Shown here in pieces: positions 9,827 through 20,447 of a stretch of DNA of 64,000 nucleotides. Positions within the stretch are counted from its first letter, which is position 1; each line of letters begins with the position of its first letter. Under the pieces are notes generated by a model. That model worked only from the letters and a program-made list of their open reading frames with translations. It was not told the origin of the DNA and did not search any database. Source of the DNA: Pleurostoma richardsiae (lineage: Eukaryota > Ascomycota > Sordariomycetes > Calosphaeriales > Pleurostomataceae); assembly GCA_030052745.1 (NCBI GenBank), contig JANBVO010000023.1, positions 62,001 to 126,000 of the forward strand. Direction: 5' to 3'. Position numbers and translations under genes: made by a program.

Positions 9827-10867
9827 ATGAGCTTCACGGCGCCCCTGCTCACCAGCTTTGAGGTCCGCGCCGCGGCTGGCGAGCCCGTTGCCTCCGTCCA
9901 GGTCCGCAACCTGCAGTCCGTCGTCCACGGGCCGAAGGACGCCTGGGGCCGGCCCAACAAGCCGCAGCCGGTGCTCGTCTCCGCCGAGCTGAGCTTCGCC
10001 GAGCCGTTTGGCGCTGCCGCCTCCGCAGACAACGTCACGAGCGGGGACACGGTGCACTACGGCACCCTGAGCAAAGCCCTGCTGGCCGGCCTCGATCGGC
10101 ACCGGGTCGCGGCGACAGCCGAGGGTGCTGGCCCGTATGTCCAGGCCCTAAGCGGCGTGCACAGGTCGCTATGGGATGACCTGACCGGGCAGACGCTTAA
10201 TGGCTTCCCGACGAAGGGCAAGGAGCCGTTCTTAGACTTGTCAAAGCTGAGGTTCCTCTCTCTCATGGTGTCGCTACCCAAGGCGTCCCTCCTCGGGGAG
10301 GGAGTCAGCCTGACGGGATCATGGTGTCTCGGGAAGAAGGAAAACGGCGAGGTCCGCATCGATGGATACGCCCACTGTCTACGCCTCCACAAGCTGCGGG
10401 TGCCTACCCTCATAGGAGTCAACGACAACGAGAGGCAGGCCCGGCAGCTGGTCATCACCGACGTGGAGATCGACAGATACGTCGAGCTGCCGCTCCCGTT
10501 TCTTGTTGACGACATCTATACTGTCGTAGAAGAGCTCGTTGTGACGGTCTGTCGCCCATGTCTATCTATGTCTCTAAATAATGCGCCTCTCGCTAATCTA
10601 TACATGCAGCGAATGGGGAAGTCCTCCTTCGAGACGCTCGAGGCGCTGGGGGCTGACTTGTGCACCACCATCATCCGTCACCTGGGTACAATCGACATGT
10701 ACAACCCGCTGCGCCCCGACCGGCACTGGTCCGTCAAGGTCAGCATGGAGAAGCCGACGGCAGTGCCGCTGGCGGACTGCCCGATCGTCCAGGTCCGGGC
10801 GTCGTCTAAGCTATTGTATGACTTACCTCCTAAAGCCCCCGTAACTCCCCAGGCTTCTGCTCCTTAG
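9827..10867 (+). CDS. Tandem dihydroneopterin-aldolase (FolB) domain protein
   Basis: Exons 9827-10546 and 10610-10867; the 63-bp intron (GTCTGT...ATGCAG) happens to be open in frame. The product is 325 residues. The first FolB-like region is at about residues 15-90 (VASVQVRNLQSVVHG, then TVHYGTLSKALL). The second is at about 185-275 (LRLHKLRVPTLIGVNDNERQ, PFLVDDIYTVVEELV, SSFETLEALGADLCTTI). Repeated FolB-like modules resemble the N-terminal part of the fungal folate enzyme FOL1, where this domain converts dihydroneopterin to 6-hydroxymethyl-dihydropterin. No pyrophosphokinase or dihydropteroate synthase domain follows, so this is a stand-alone protein. Catalytic competence is unproven. The start was chosen as the ATG before SFTAPLLTSFEVR; upstream sequence in frame lacks an ATG until farther 5' and reads like leader. 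Frame use and GC3 bias match a real gene. Confidence 0.82.
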   Translation: MSFTAPLLTSFEVRAAAGEPVASVQVRNLQSVVHGPKDAWGRPNKPQPVLVSAELSFAEPFGAAASADNVTSGDTVHYGTLSKALLAGLDRHRVAATAEGAGPYVQALSGVHRSLWDDLTGQTLNGFPTKGKEPFLDLSKLRFLSLMVSLPKASLLGEGVSLTGSWCLGKKENGEVRIDGYAHCLRLHKLRVPTLIGVNDNERQARQLVITDVEIDRYVELPLPFLVDDIYTVVEELVVTVCRPCLSMSLNNAPLANLYMQRMGKSSFETLEALGADLCTTIIRHLGTIDMYNPLRPDRHWSVKVSMEKPTAVPLADCPIVQVRASSKLLYDLPPKAPVTPQASAP

Positions 10868-10925
10868 AGGCAATTACAGTTCACACTTGCCACCGCTTCC
10901 CGAAGCTCAGTCGTCCTGGGATACC

Positions 10926-11668
10926 TCACTTGGCGAGCTTCTTGCTCAGAGGGACATCCCCGTGCGTGATCTCGTCCACGAACGCCGGGTCCGGGTCGAA
11001 GAGCATGACGTGGAAGTGCTCCACCGACTTGATGGACTTCAGCGACTGCCAGTTCTTGAACCAGACGTACTGCTCTGCTAGTCAGCTACCCAGTCACAAG
11101 AAGCAAAGATCTGTTTCTTCAGTGTTTCATAACGCACATTTTCCTTGGGCATGCGCGCGCCAAACACCCTGTCGACGTACGCCTGGATCTGCGCCCTCGT
11201 CTCCTCCGTGATGTCCCCCGTGGCCGGGTCCTCCGCCAGCTCGAACTTGGTCCACACCACCAGGTGGACGATGCGCTCGTCGATGCCATACGGCCAGTCG
11301 TTCCACAGGACCTTGACGTCCTCCTCGCGCTCGAACGGCCTCGTCCCCGAGGGGCGGATGGGCTGCTCCCAGCGCAGCCGCTCCTTGACGACGAAGTCCA
11401 TGACGCTGCCGTAGCGCCTCTTCAGCCCCCAGTTGTAGGCGAGGTAGCGCCGCAGGTCCGAGGGCCGCCGCTGGAACAGGTCCAGGCGGTTCTCGGCGCA
11501 CTTGCGGCGCACGGCGGGCCAGGTCTCGGTCGCGTACTGGCTGTCGGGCGTGCTGATGATGCCGATGTCCTTGGCGTTCAGGTCGCGGAGGAAGTCCGGG
11601 CACTCGGCCTCGCGCTCCTCCGGGGGGACGTTGACCTGCCAGTAGGGCAGGGGCGTGACGCTCCCCAT
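10926..11668 (-). CDS. GIG1-family (DUF3605) protein
   Basis: Exon 1 11138-11668 and exon 2 10926-11069; the intron 11070-11137 has donor GTGCGT and acceptor AGCAG. The product is 224 residues. The join gives MPKENYVWFKNWQSLKS, which fits the family; the C-terminus is HFHVMLFDPDPAFVDEI then a short Lys-rich tail. The N-terminal half carries the family-type stretch ECPDFLRDLNAKDIGIIST and a Trp-rich core (RWEQPIRP, LWNDWPYGIDERIVHLVVW). GIG1 was named in Candida as an N-acetylglucosamine-induced gene; the domain is widespread in fungi and its biochemistry is not established. The gene is convergent with the FolB-like gene, with 58 bp between stop codons. Confidence 0.85.
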
Positions 11669-14665
11669 GGTTCACGGGATAGCTAGTCACGAGGAGAGCT
11701 TGGGAGACGGGAACGCCACTGAGGCGACTACGGTGACCTGGGATTGGGACGAGGAGTTGCTTATCAGGCGTGAATGTAAAATAATCGTACGAAGATATCA
11801 AGCAGGCATGTAGTGATACGCATCCGGAGGGTATGGAGTGAAGCGTGCGAGTTAGAAAGAGCGCTAGGACGCCTGAGGGCGGAAGAATGCACCGACGTGC
11901 AGCAGCTCGTGGTAGCGGGACCAGACCGGGCGCGAGCCGGCGAAGCACGTTGTGGGTTCCGGGTGTCTCAGTTGGCCAATCACGTGGGATCCCGACCGTC
12001 ACATTCGCCCGTCTCGTTGTGTGACTTCGATATTAACCGTGTAGAGTTGGTGCCTACTACGTGTACGGAGTGCCTACGGGATACAGTGCACGCACGCTTG
12101 ACTCGGGGTTCCCGACGTCATAGCCCTAGCGGACGCGCTCTCTTTGCTGCATTGAAGCGCTTAATACTGTGTAGATCGGAGTGCAGGATGCAAACGTCCC
12201 CTTGGGCGTTGCGTGCGTTGAGAGCAGGACAGTCTGAGTGAGCTAGAGGCGACTGCAGCATCGTGGCTTCGCAGTTCAGCCCTCCGCCGTCTTCTCACCT
12301 CAGCCCGCCTGAGCGGCAACTGCATGGGCGTAAGCACTTGCGAGACGCATCGCAGCCATTCACGGCTTGCAGGAGCGCTGTCCTACATACTCTGCAGCCT
12401 TGGGCTGCAAACCACAGTCCCCAAGTCGATAGGGAGAAGAGCATGAGTATCATAGCCAGACACCAGATGCGCCTTGGAAGCAGGGGCCTCTACGCACAGT
12501 ACGGGGCAATATCTCAGATATTGCCATTTTGGTGACGGCCAACCCGATAGCTGCCGGCATGCCCCCACGTGGATAGTCTGAGCGGCTCTATTCGGTGGCT
12601 GGGAGCCCAGGCTGTTCTGGAGCGGCAGATGGATCCCGTCACAGCCAGCCTCGTGTCTCTGTGTCAGTCTTACTTGCTGAGCTGTCGTCAGGAAGAGTAC
12701 AAGTTTCAGTTTCTGCAAGTTTAGTTCGGATATAGACGATAAGCGACGGAACAACTAACGAAAAACTCGGACGCCTGGCTGCTCGGTGCACTTCCACTAG
12801 ACGCTCCCTTTTAGGAAGAGCGCCGTCTTCTAGCAGGAATCACACGCCTTCTATTGACGCGCAAATCCCAATGGAATATCGTTATCATGGCGTGGCGCTG
12901 CGGTATTGGAAGCGCCGCTCCAGCTGCCTGCTAAAGAGATTGCCATACCGTTAGGGGCAAGAGCCGGGGGCAGGCATGCAGGGCTCGGTGGATCTGAGGT
13001 GATATCAGAAGCCCGAAAGAGCTGTTTTTAGCTCCCGCTGGGCTGAACTCTAGTTCCGAATGCAGCCAGCGCCGGGACGCTGCATTACCTGGCTTCACTT
13101 GCTGAAAGGGGCCTCGGCGGCGGAGAGACGCGTGTATAATGAGAGGACTATGAGACAGTAGCCACGAAGTGCGGCTGAGGGAGGGAAGCATATGCGGGCA
13201 ACAGGGTGCTCCCGCCTTATGTCATCGGGGATCTGACAGCTCTCTCCGAATCACATCTTTGCTTTTTGAGCTGCAGTAACACTTGACACCAGGGGATCTG
13301 AACCCCTCTTCGGAGTAACGAGATTGTGATGGCTGCCGCGCCAAAGCAGGAGGGGGGCTTGGGGGAGTACTTTCGCCAGTGAAATAGATTGTGAACGTGA
13401 AAAAGAGACACAGAGCTGAAGAGAAAAAGGCTCAACGACGATCGGGCCTATTGATAAATGAAAAGGGACCCTTTAGGACTTCGTACAGCTTGGTCCGCGG
13501 ATGGATGGCCTCGCAATGCCCCGAGTCCGGCTCCGAAGGGCCGGAAAGGGAGAACATGCAGCATCGTACACGAGTCTCTCTCGACTCTTCAGCTTCGAGA
13601 TCGTCCCCTCCAGCACCACGCCAAGAGAACAACATTGTGCGTGAGCGACTGAGGAAAGAGGATGGTGGTGATGATGATGATGATGATGTTTAGCGGTAGG
13701 GTAGCGTAATATGTACGTAGGTAGTACCCGGCCGGTACAGGTGAAATGACGGTGGATGTCCCGAAGTTGGAGGTCCACCGCAGGTCGCGGCGAGAATGGC
13801 TGGACCGCTCGGAGGGTGACGGCCGGCGCCACAGGGAATCCACTCACTGCTTGCTATGCTAATTGTGGAATTGGCTGAGATGTGATGTGCTGCTCCCCGG
13901 TCGGGTGTTCCTGGTCAACCTGGCAGACCCGGCTCAATAACACGACCTGGAAATTTCCCGAGCTGGCGAGGGGCGCAGTGGCAGAAGTGGGCGGCGATAA
14001 CGTCTTCCCCAGTGAGGTTTCTATCTTTAAAGAGCCGGTTGCCCACCTCGGTTGGCCCCTGGCAGCACGTTGTTGTCCTCCTTTCTCCTCCTGTTTCCCG
14101 TCGAGCCGTGTGTTTTCCCGTCCTCCGGCCTCTAGCACCGAAAACCTCGGCAAGCTCTGCTCTCACCATCTAGAGTCGTGGACTTAGAAGAAGCTCAAGA
14201 GCTTGGAACGGCGTTGAGGAACGAACCACCCCAGCACAAGCAATCAGGTAAGCAAGCAGTTGTCAGAGAACTGTCACAGCCGTTAATGGGGCCGGTGCTT
14301 TCTCTCCGCCGGCACAGCGCAAAAAGGACGGAGGAGGAGACGATGGGGAGATGGAGAAATGGAGGAGAGAAGCGTGGCGGAGAGTGGTCGATCCAGGCCC
14401 GGGCTCCAGTAGTTGTTGGGTGAATTCCTCATTACGTCAATCGGCTAATCAACCCTCTCTGCTAGCAGCAGAACGCAGCAGGACTTCCCCGCCAGCGTCA
14501 CCTCTCACCAGCTTTGCCTTCCCACCACCACCACCACCACTCTTTCCCTACGACACAAATAAAAGCGCCCTGCCGCCTCCTTGTGCTCCCCCGGGATTGC
14601 ATCACTAGACCTCCCTCAGATACCCCCCTCCCACCGTATTTCTTTTGCCAGCAAAAGCAGCAACA
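11669..14665. other. 3-kb intergenic region upstream of UGP1 and of the GIG1-like gene
   Basis: No gene is recognised. Short frames at 12263-12535, 12383-12754 and 13391-13693 show no domain or codon bias. An (ATG)6 microsatellite lies at 13671-13688 and a CCA repeat at 14522-14540. The last ~250 bases are C/T-rich with AATAAAAG near 14557, consistent with the UGP1 promoter and 5' leader. Confidence 0.5.
13671..13688 (+). repeat. (ATG)6 microsatellite
   Basis: Perfect ATG triplets extend an imperfect GATGGTGGTG tract. On the other strand they would encode poly-His inside a short frame that I do not accept as a gene. Confidence 0.8.
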
Positions 14666-17034
14666 ATGGCCCAGGCGATCAAGAACGCCATCCCGACCCA
14701 TCTCAAACCCGGCAACGGCGATGATGTCGAGTTCGCCAGCAAGCACCACGGCAAGACCAGATCCCACATGGTAAGTTGGTTGCACAGCCCGCTCTCTTGC
14801 TTTTTTCCCCTTCGCTCTCCTTGACCCGCGAGATGATTGATCTCCTGGACCTCGCGTGGCTCTTTCTCCGGAGCCGTCCCTGGCACTGAGACAATGGGGG
14901 TGATACTGTCGACCTCAGCCTTGTTGCGCAGTCACAGCGGCAGTTTGAGAGAGGCGCCTTGTGCGATCCCAAGCAGCTCTGCCTAGAACTAGGCCCGGCC
15001 CGGCATGGAGCATCCATTGCTTGCCCTTCTGCATTCTTCGTTGATGGTGGCCTGGCTCCGTTTCGCATTCAGAAGACCCGAGAGCAGTGGAATGCTTGGT
15101 GGAGTCTAGCCACTATTTCTGGCAGGAGCAGGAGATGTGCCTCAACACCTCACCGTGCGACGACGTTGCGTGCGCCTGGAGCACAGAACCCTGTCTGCCG
15201 CGATGTGAAGCATATTTAGCGGAGCAACGTCCCGGCAAAAGTTGCTCTGCTCTCCTCTCTTCACCATGGCGCAACCTCAGCAACTGCGTCGCAGCCACTT
15301 CAGATTCTGCCCAACTGATGCCCATGTCATCAGCCTCAGGCATTGGCCTCTGGGAACCAGCACCTCACCTTCCACGACATGGTCTATATCACTTTACTTT
15401 TAAGCACATGGAGATACAGTAACATTTGCTAATACTATTCTACCTTGCAGGCGTTCGAGAATACTTCCACCAACATCGCCGCGGCGCAGATGCGGAACTC
15501 CCTGACAGGTATTGCGGAAACATGCAGTGATCCGGAGCAGAAGAAGGTAAAGAGCAGTCAACATGGAGATGTTGGGCTTTCAGGTTTGCTGACGCGACCC
15601 GCAGCTCTTCGAGACGGAGATGGACAATTTCTTCGCCCTGTTCCGGAGATATCTGAACGACAAGGCCAAGGGCAATGTTGTGTACGTCTCCCTTGGCCCA
15701 GCCTCCGCGAGTTTGACACCTGCTGACCGTTCTGCCGGAATAGTGACTGGGATCGCATCGCGCCGCCTGCGCAAGGTCAGGTCGTGGAATATGACGACTT
15801 GCCCAACAGTGACGCCGTGAACTTCCTCAACAAACTCGCCGTCCTCAAGCTCAACGGTGGTCTGGGTACGTCCATGGGATGCGTTGGTCCCAAGTCGGTG
15901 ATCGAGGTCCGTGACGGCATGTCCTTCCTGGACCTCTCCGTGAGGCAGGTCGAGTACCTCAACCGCACGTACGGCACCAACGTCCCGTTCATCCTGATGA
16001 ACTCATTCAACACGAACGACGATACCGCCGCCATCATTAAGAAGTACGAGGGCCACAACGTCGACATCCTTACGTTCAACCAGTCGCGGTACCCCAGAAT
16101 CTACAAGGACTCTCTGCTGCCCGTGCCCAAGTCCTTCGACTCGCCCATCAACGAGTGGTACCCTCCCGGTCACGGTGACGTCTTCGAGTCGCTCTACAAC
16201 TCGGGCATTCTCGACAAGCTCATTGAGCGGGGCATCGAGATCATCTTCCTGTCCAACGTCGACAACCTGGGCGCCGTCGTCGACCTGCGCATCCTGCAGC
16301 ACATGGTCGAGTCTCAGGCCGAGTACATCATGGAGCTGACCAACAAGACCAAGGCCGACGTCAAGGGCGGCACCATCATCGACTACGAGGGCTCCGTGCG
16401 GCTGCTCGAGATCGCGCAGGTGCCCAAGGAGCACGTCAACGAGTTCAAGTCAATCAAGAAGTTCAAGTACTTCAACACCAACAACATCTGGATGAACCTT
16501 AAGGCCATCAAGCGTGTGGTCGAGAACGATGAGCTCGAGATGGAGATCATCCCCAACGGCAAGACCATCCCGGGCGACAAGAAGGGCGAGTCGGACATCT
16601 CCATCATCCAGCTCGAGACCGCCGTCGGCGCCGCCATCCGGCACTTCCGCAACGCACACGGTGTCAACGTGCCGCGCCGGCGCTTCCTGCCCGTCAAGAC
16701 GTGCTCGGACCTCATGCTGGTCAAGTCGGATCTGTATACGGTCAAGCACGGCCAGCTGCAGATGAGTGCCGCGCGCTTCGGCGACGCGCCGCTCATCAAG
16801 TTGGGCAGCGACTTCAAGAAGGTCTCCGACTTCGCCAAGCACATCCCCTCCATCCCCAAGATCATCGAGCTCGACCACCTCACCATCACCGGCGCCGTTA
16901 ACCTCGGTCGCGGCGTCACCCTTAAGGGCACCGTCATCATCGTCGCCACCGAGGGCTCCACCATCGACATCCCGCCCGGCTCCATCCTCGAGAACGTCGT
17001 CGTCCAGGGCAGCCTGCGGCTCCTGGAGCACTAA
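14666..17034 (+). CDS. UTP-glucose-1-phosphate uridylyltransferase (UDP-glucose pyrophosphorylase)
   Basis: Exons 14666-14770, 15451-15546, 15605-15681 and 15744-17034 give 522 residues, close to the usual fungal length. The enzyme makes UDP-glucose from UTP and glucose-1-phosphate in the cytosol, feeding glycogen, trehalose, beta-glucan and glycosylation pathways. The nucleotide-binding signature [16 protein letters not shown] lies at about 129-144. Other landmarks are [13 protein letters not shown], a Lys-containing [18 protein letters not shown] (substrate loop), SNVDNLGA, and a C-terminal left-handed beta-helix ([33 protein letters not shown]). The start is the only ATG giving a full first exon ending at a GTAAGT donor. 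The first intron is unusually long at 680 bp (14771-15450); the other two are 58 and 62 bp. The gene is strongly GC3-biased, as expected for high expression. Confidence 0.96.
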
Positions 17035-17708
17035 ACTCGGTTGCCGGGTAGGGGAAAAGCAGGTTGATGTTGTTCTTGTTGGCTTTTTTTTTTGGTTCTA
17101 CGTACTCGGCCAGCCCGCTAGGGGGTTTCCTTCGTAGTAGAGGCGCTCTCTATCCGACCCCATCTCACCAGACGTGGGATGGGCGTGCCAGGGAAGTGGA
17201 CGTGATATTCGGGAAAGGACTGCTGCTGGCATATGGACTTCGCGGTGTCGTGTTGCTTGTAATGCAGTCCTTTTGAAACGTATAACTTGGAATGGACCAG
17301 TAATTGATGCCCCATAGAATTACTCACTGTGCTGGGTGTTCTACTTGGTATATTGTGCAGTTACCGCTTGTTGAGATGCTTGCCGTGTCGTAGATAGATT
17401 GACAAAGCTCCACGTAAGCTGCAATGGTTGACGATACACGGCAAATACATAGATATGACTTGTTCACGAGGTAGTACAGCACTCGGCAAGGCTAGGGCTT
17501 CTGAGTGAGAAAGCAAATAGCGATATGCTCGAGACATGGCAAGACGTACAATGGTATCTCAATTCCTGCGAAGCCATCACGGCTGGCGGATGCTCTACTT
17601 CCCTCCGTGACCTTATCCCAGTAGCAATTTCTAAAGTATACAGAATACTCCAGCAGCACTTTCCCAAGCGAGGCTCTCACTCTCTCCACAGCACCACGGC
17701 GCAAGCCC
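17035..17708. other. Convergent intergenic region UGP1 / ING-PHD gene
   Basis: This holds the 3' untranslated regions of two convergent genes. A T-run (TTTTTTTTTT) lies at about 17083. No coding signal is seen. Confidence 0.6.
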
Positions 17709-19175
17709 TCACTTGGCCTTCTTCTTCATGTTCTCCGTGCAGACGGGACAGAACCACGTCCCGTTCGGCTCGCTCTTGAGCCCCACGCAGGACCAGTGGA
17801 ACCACTCGTACGGACAGGCGTCGTTGTCGCACGCCACCATGTCCCCGAAGCTGACGTTCTGGCACAGGCAATACTTCCTATCGTCGCCGCCCTCCTCGTC
17901 GTCCACGTCCATCGCGTCGTCGTCGTCGTCCTCGCGCTTCGTCCGCGCCACCATCGCCGTCCCAGCCACCCGCCCGCCGCCGATGCCGCCGGCGCCGCCA
18001 CCGCTACCACCACCCTCTCCTGCTGGTGCTGGCGCTGGTGCGCCTCCCCCGCCACCGCCGGCGGCGCCGTCGGGCTTGTGCGATGAGACCCGGGCGGCGG
18101 GCGTGCCCCGTCCGCCGGTCCTGGAGTCGGACTCGTCGCCACTGCCGCTCTCGGCGTCCGAGAGCTCGCTCTCTGCCGACGCGGAGGGTGAGTTCTTGGC
18201 CACGCGCTTGACGCGCGAGAGGCCCGACTTGGAGCTAGTCGCCCCGGCTGGCGTCCCCTTCTTGCGCCCCGGCCCGGCCGACGGAGTACTGGCTTTGCGG
18301 CCCGGCCCCGCTCCGACGTTCTTAGTGCTTGCGCGTGGGCCCGCGCTGCCTGCGCGCTGGACGCCCGCGATCGCATGGTGCCCCTTAGGCGTCCCAGGAC
18401 CCAGGGAGGAGTGCCGGGCTAGTCCGCTGGAAGTCGCGGGGAGGTTGCCGAGGGCGCTGCTCGCGCGAGGACCCCGCTTAGGGACACCGCTGCCAGGCCC
18501 TGCTGAGCTCTCGCGCGCTTGCCGATTCATAATTATGCTCGCTGCCGGAGTCGCTGGTGCGGAGGAGGATATGTGTTGCTGAGACTGCGCCGCGCGAACT
18601 TGGGGGTTCGCCGCCCGTACGGCAGAAGGCGTGGCGGAATTAACGATGGGACTTAGGGCAGCCGTCACAGGATTCGCAGAGGGGTTGATAGATCTGATCG
18701 ATGGGGCGGAGTGGTTCGCGGCGCTCGGCCTGAGGAGGGAGGGGAGTTCGTCGGGATCGGTGAAACCGGGCTCATTGCGGTCATAGAGCATCTTGATCTG
18801 AGCATCCAGCCGGCGCAGGTGCTTGTCCATTATGATTTGCAGTCTCTGCGTGAGCTGGATCTTCTCAGCAGCAAGCTGGTCTGCCTTGTTGTAGTTCTCT
18901 CGTATTGTTGCCCGGATGGTCTCCTCCTTCGGATTGTGGAAGTGACTTCCGTGGGCCTTGATCCATTTCTGGATGCGCGCGTCGCGCTCCTCGATCGTCT
19001 TGATGCAATCATTGTACAGGCGGTCTTTCTCGGTGATCTCGTCCTGGATGAAACGGATCTCTTCGGGAAGGTTGGATACCTGGTTGATCCAGTCGTCCAG
19101 GATCATAGCCGGGTCGAGCGCTTCAACCGGCGGCATCCTCTTGACGAAGTCGATGGATAGATCGTCTCTAGGCAT
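17709..19175 (-). CDS. ING-domain/PHD-finger chromatin protein, Yng2-like (NuA4 subunit)
   Basis: A single exon encodes 488 residues. The N-terminal ING domain (about 17-125) includes [20 protein letters not shown] and a long coiled coil. The opening [19 protein letters not shown] resembles yeast Yng2 more than Pho23 or Yng1. A long low-complexity linker (Ala/Ser/Gly/Pro, about 135-425) contains basic patches and an acidic [13 protein letters not shown] run. The C-terminal PHD finger (about 432-480) has the Cys4-His-Cys3 pattern [29 protein letters not shown] and TWFCPVC. ING PHD fingers bind trimethylated H3K4; Yng2 is an activating subunit of the NuA4 histone H4/H2A acetyltransferase. The linker is much longer than in yeast, typical for filamentous fungi. 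A Pho23-type (Rpd3L) assignment is the main alternative. Confidence 0.88.
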   Translation of the reverse strand: MPRDDLSIDFVKRMPPVEALDPAMILDDWINQVSNLPEEIRFIQDEITEKDRLYNDCIKTIEERDARIQKWIKAHGSHFHNPKEETIRATIRENYNKADQLAAEKIQLTQRLQIIMDKHLRRLDAQIKMLYDRNEPGFTDPDELPSLLRPSAANHSAPSIRSINPSANPVTAALSPIVNSATPSAVRAANPQVRAAQSQQHISSSAPATPAASIIMNRQARESSAGPGSGVPKRGPRASSALGNLPATSSGLARHSSLGPGTPKGHHAIAGVQRAGSAGPRASTKNVGAGPGRKASTPSAGPGRKKGTPAGATSSKSGLSRVKRVAKNSPSASAESELSDAESGSGDESDSRTGGRGTPAARVSSHKPDGAAGGGGGGAPAPAPAGEGGGSGGGAGGIGGGRVAGTAMVARTKREDDDDDAMDVDDEEGGDDRKYCLCQNVSFGDMVACDNDACPYEWFHWSCVGLKSEPNGTWFCPVCTENMKKKAK

Positions 19176-20447
19176 GGTGTCAACACAGCTCGAGCTGTGG
19201 GGAGTTCTAACCCCCAGCTCCGCAAACGTAGATAGTTGCTAAGTAGTCTGAAGGGATGAACAACTCCTCCGGAGAGATGCCCGACGACGAGACAGAAGGA
19301 GACCGGTGTTTTCAAGAGTATAGCATACTCGAAAGACAGATGAAGAATCGAGGATTACTGGCTGGCAGGAAACTCAAGCGCGTAAAGACACTGTCGTGTG
19401 ATGTGACGTGACATCAACAGGCAAAAAACATGGGATAGATGGATGGATGGGTGGATGGATATAAACGGAGAGGGGCCTCGAAATGGCCAATGCTTCTTCT
19501 GTTGGGAGGCGGGCTTGTCGATGGCTGGGTCTCAAACTCGAGCGGCGCTCACCTCTGTCAACTCGATCCTGCCGGGCATGCAAGCCAAGGTGGGTTGGTA
19601 TGCAAAGTAGATGGAGCAAGGACAATCCAGGTAGGAGGGAGAAGGAGGTAATGCAGGTTATAGAAGGTCGTCGTCAGAAGTGAGGGGACTCCGACGAGAA
19701 TAACTGTCCGCTTTCCTCTTCGAGAGAACCGCCGCAGACAAGTGGACAGGGTGCATAAGACAGGCAGCCCCCCTGCAGCAGCGCAAGCTATTCTGGGTAT
19801 GTAGGCAGGTAGTCTTGGGAAGGCGAGCGCTTTGTGGGGAGGAAGCGCCGAGATGGACGACGTCTGGCGTGCGCGTGCGCAGATGCTGGTCAGGCTTGTG
19901 CATATGCCTCTGGGTGGAAAAGGCGGGATGAATCTCAGCCTCCCGAATTATTAAATCTAGTGTGCACCCCAGTCAGCCCCCAGTCAAAATTTGAGTCGAG
20001 AAGGCGAAATGCACTAGCGCCGCAGTGGCACGCTCGCTAGAGTCACCGTACTATGCCGCACTTGGACTAGCGTCAACTCTCGATGCGGGAAGGTGAGGTG
20101 GCTTCGAGAATTCGAGATCCGCCGCCGGGCGAGGAGGTACAAGGCCTTCATCGTGAGTCTCCATTCTCAAGTCCTCAACTTCAACACCTGTACATCACAT
20201 ACCCGTAGAACGCGGCACTGACAAGAAGAATTCATACACGACCGGAAACTGACTGACTTGCGTCGTCTTGGCTTGGTATTTACGCATAGAAACACACCAA
20301 AGTCATCTGACTTGTTACGCGACGAGTCTTTCGGCATCTCAAAGACGATTCCTCACGGCCTAACCGCGGTCACGTCCAGGAGAGCCAACCACCTCTGGCC
20401 CTTCACCTTGTAGCGGATGGTGCCTCCTTGTTGGGTGCGCGGCCAAG
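19176..20447. promoter_or_regulatory. Shared upstream region of the ING-PHD gene and HOS2
   Basis: About 1.27 kb separates divergent chromatin genes. It includes an imperfect GGAT/GATG repeat at 19434-19460. No coding signal is convincing; frames at 19374-19903 are short and low in bias. Whether the two promoters overlap cannot be judged from sequence alone. Confidence 0.5.
19434..19460 (+). repeat. GGAT tetranucleotide repeat
   Basis: An imperfect run of GGAT/GGTG units in the spacer between the two chromatin genes. No function is implied. Confidence 0.7.

Noticed and set aside
13285-13330. Perfect AGGGG/CCCCT stem around TTCAGAT on the minus strand resembling a tRNA T arm
   Set aside because: The invariant loop A58 is replaced, and no matching 5' acceptor strand or A box lies at the right distance.
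16003-17031. Long minus-strand frames antisense to UGP1
   Set aside because: Shadows of a GC3-biased gene; the plus strand carries unmistakable UGP motifs.
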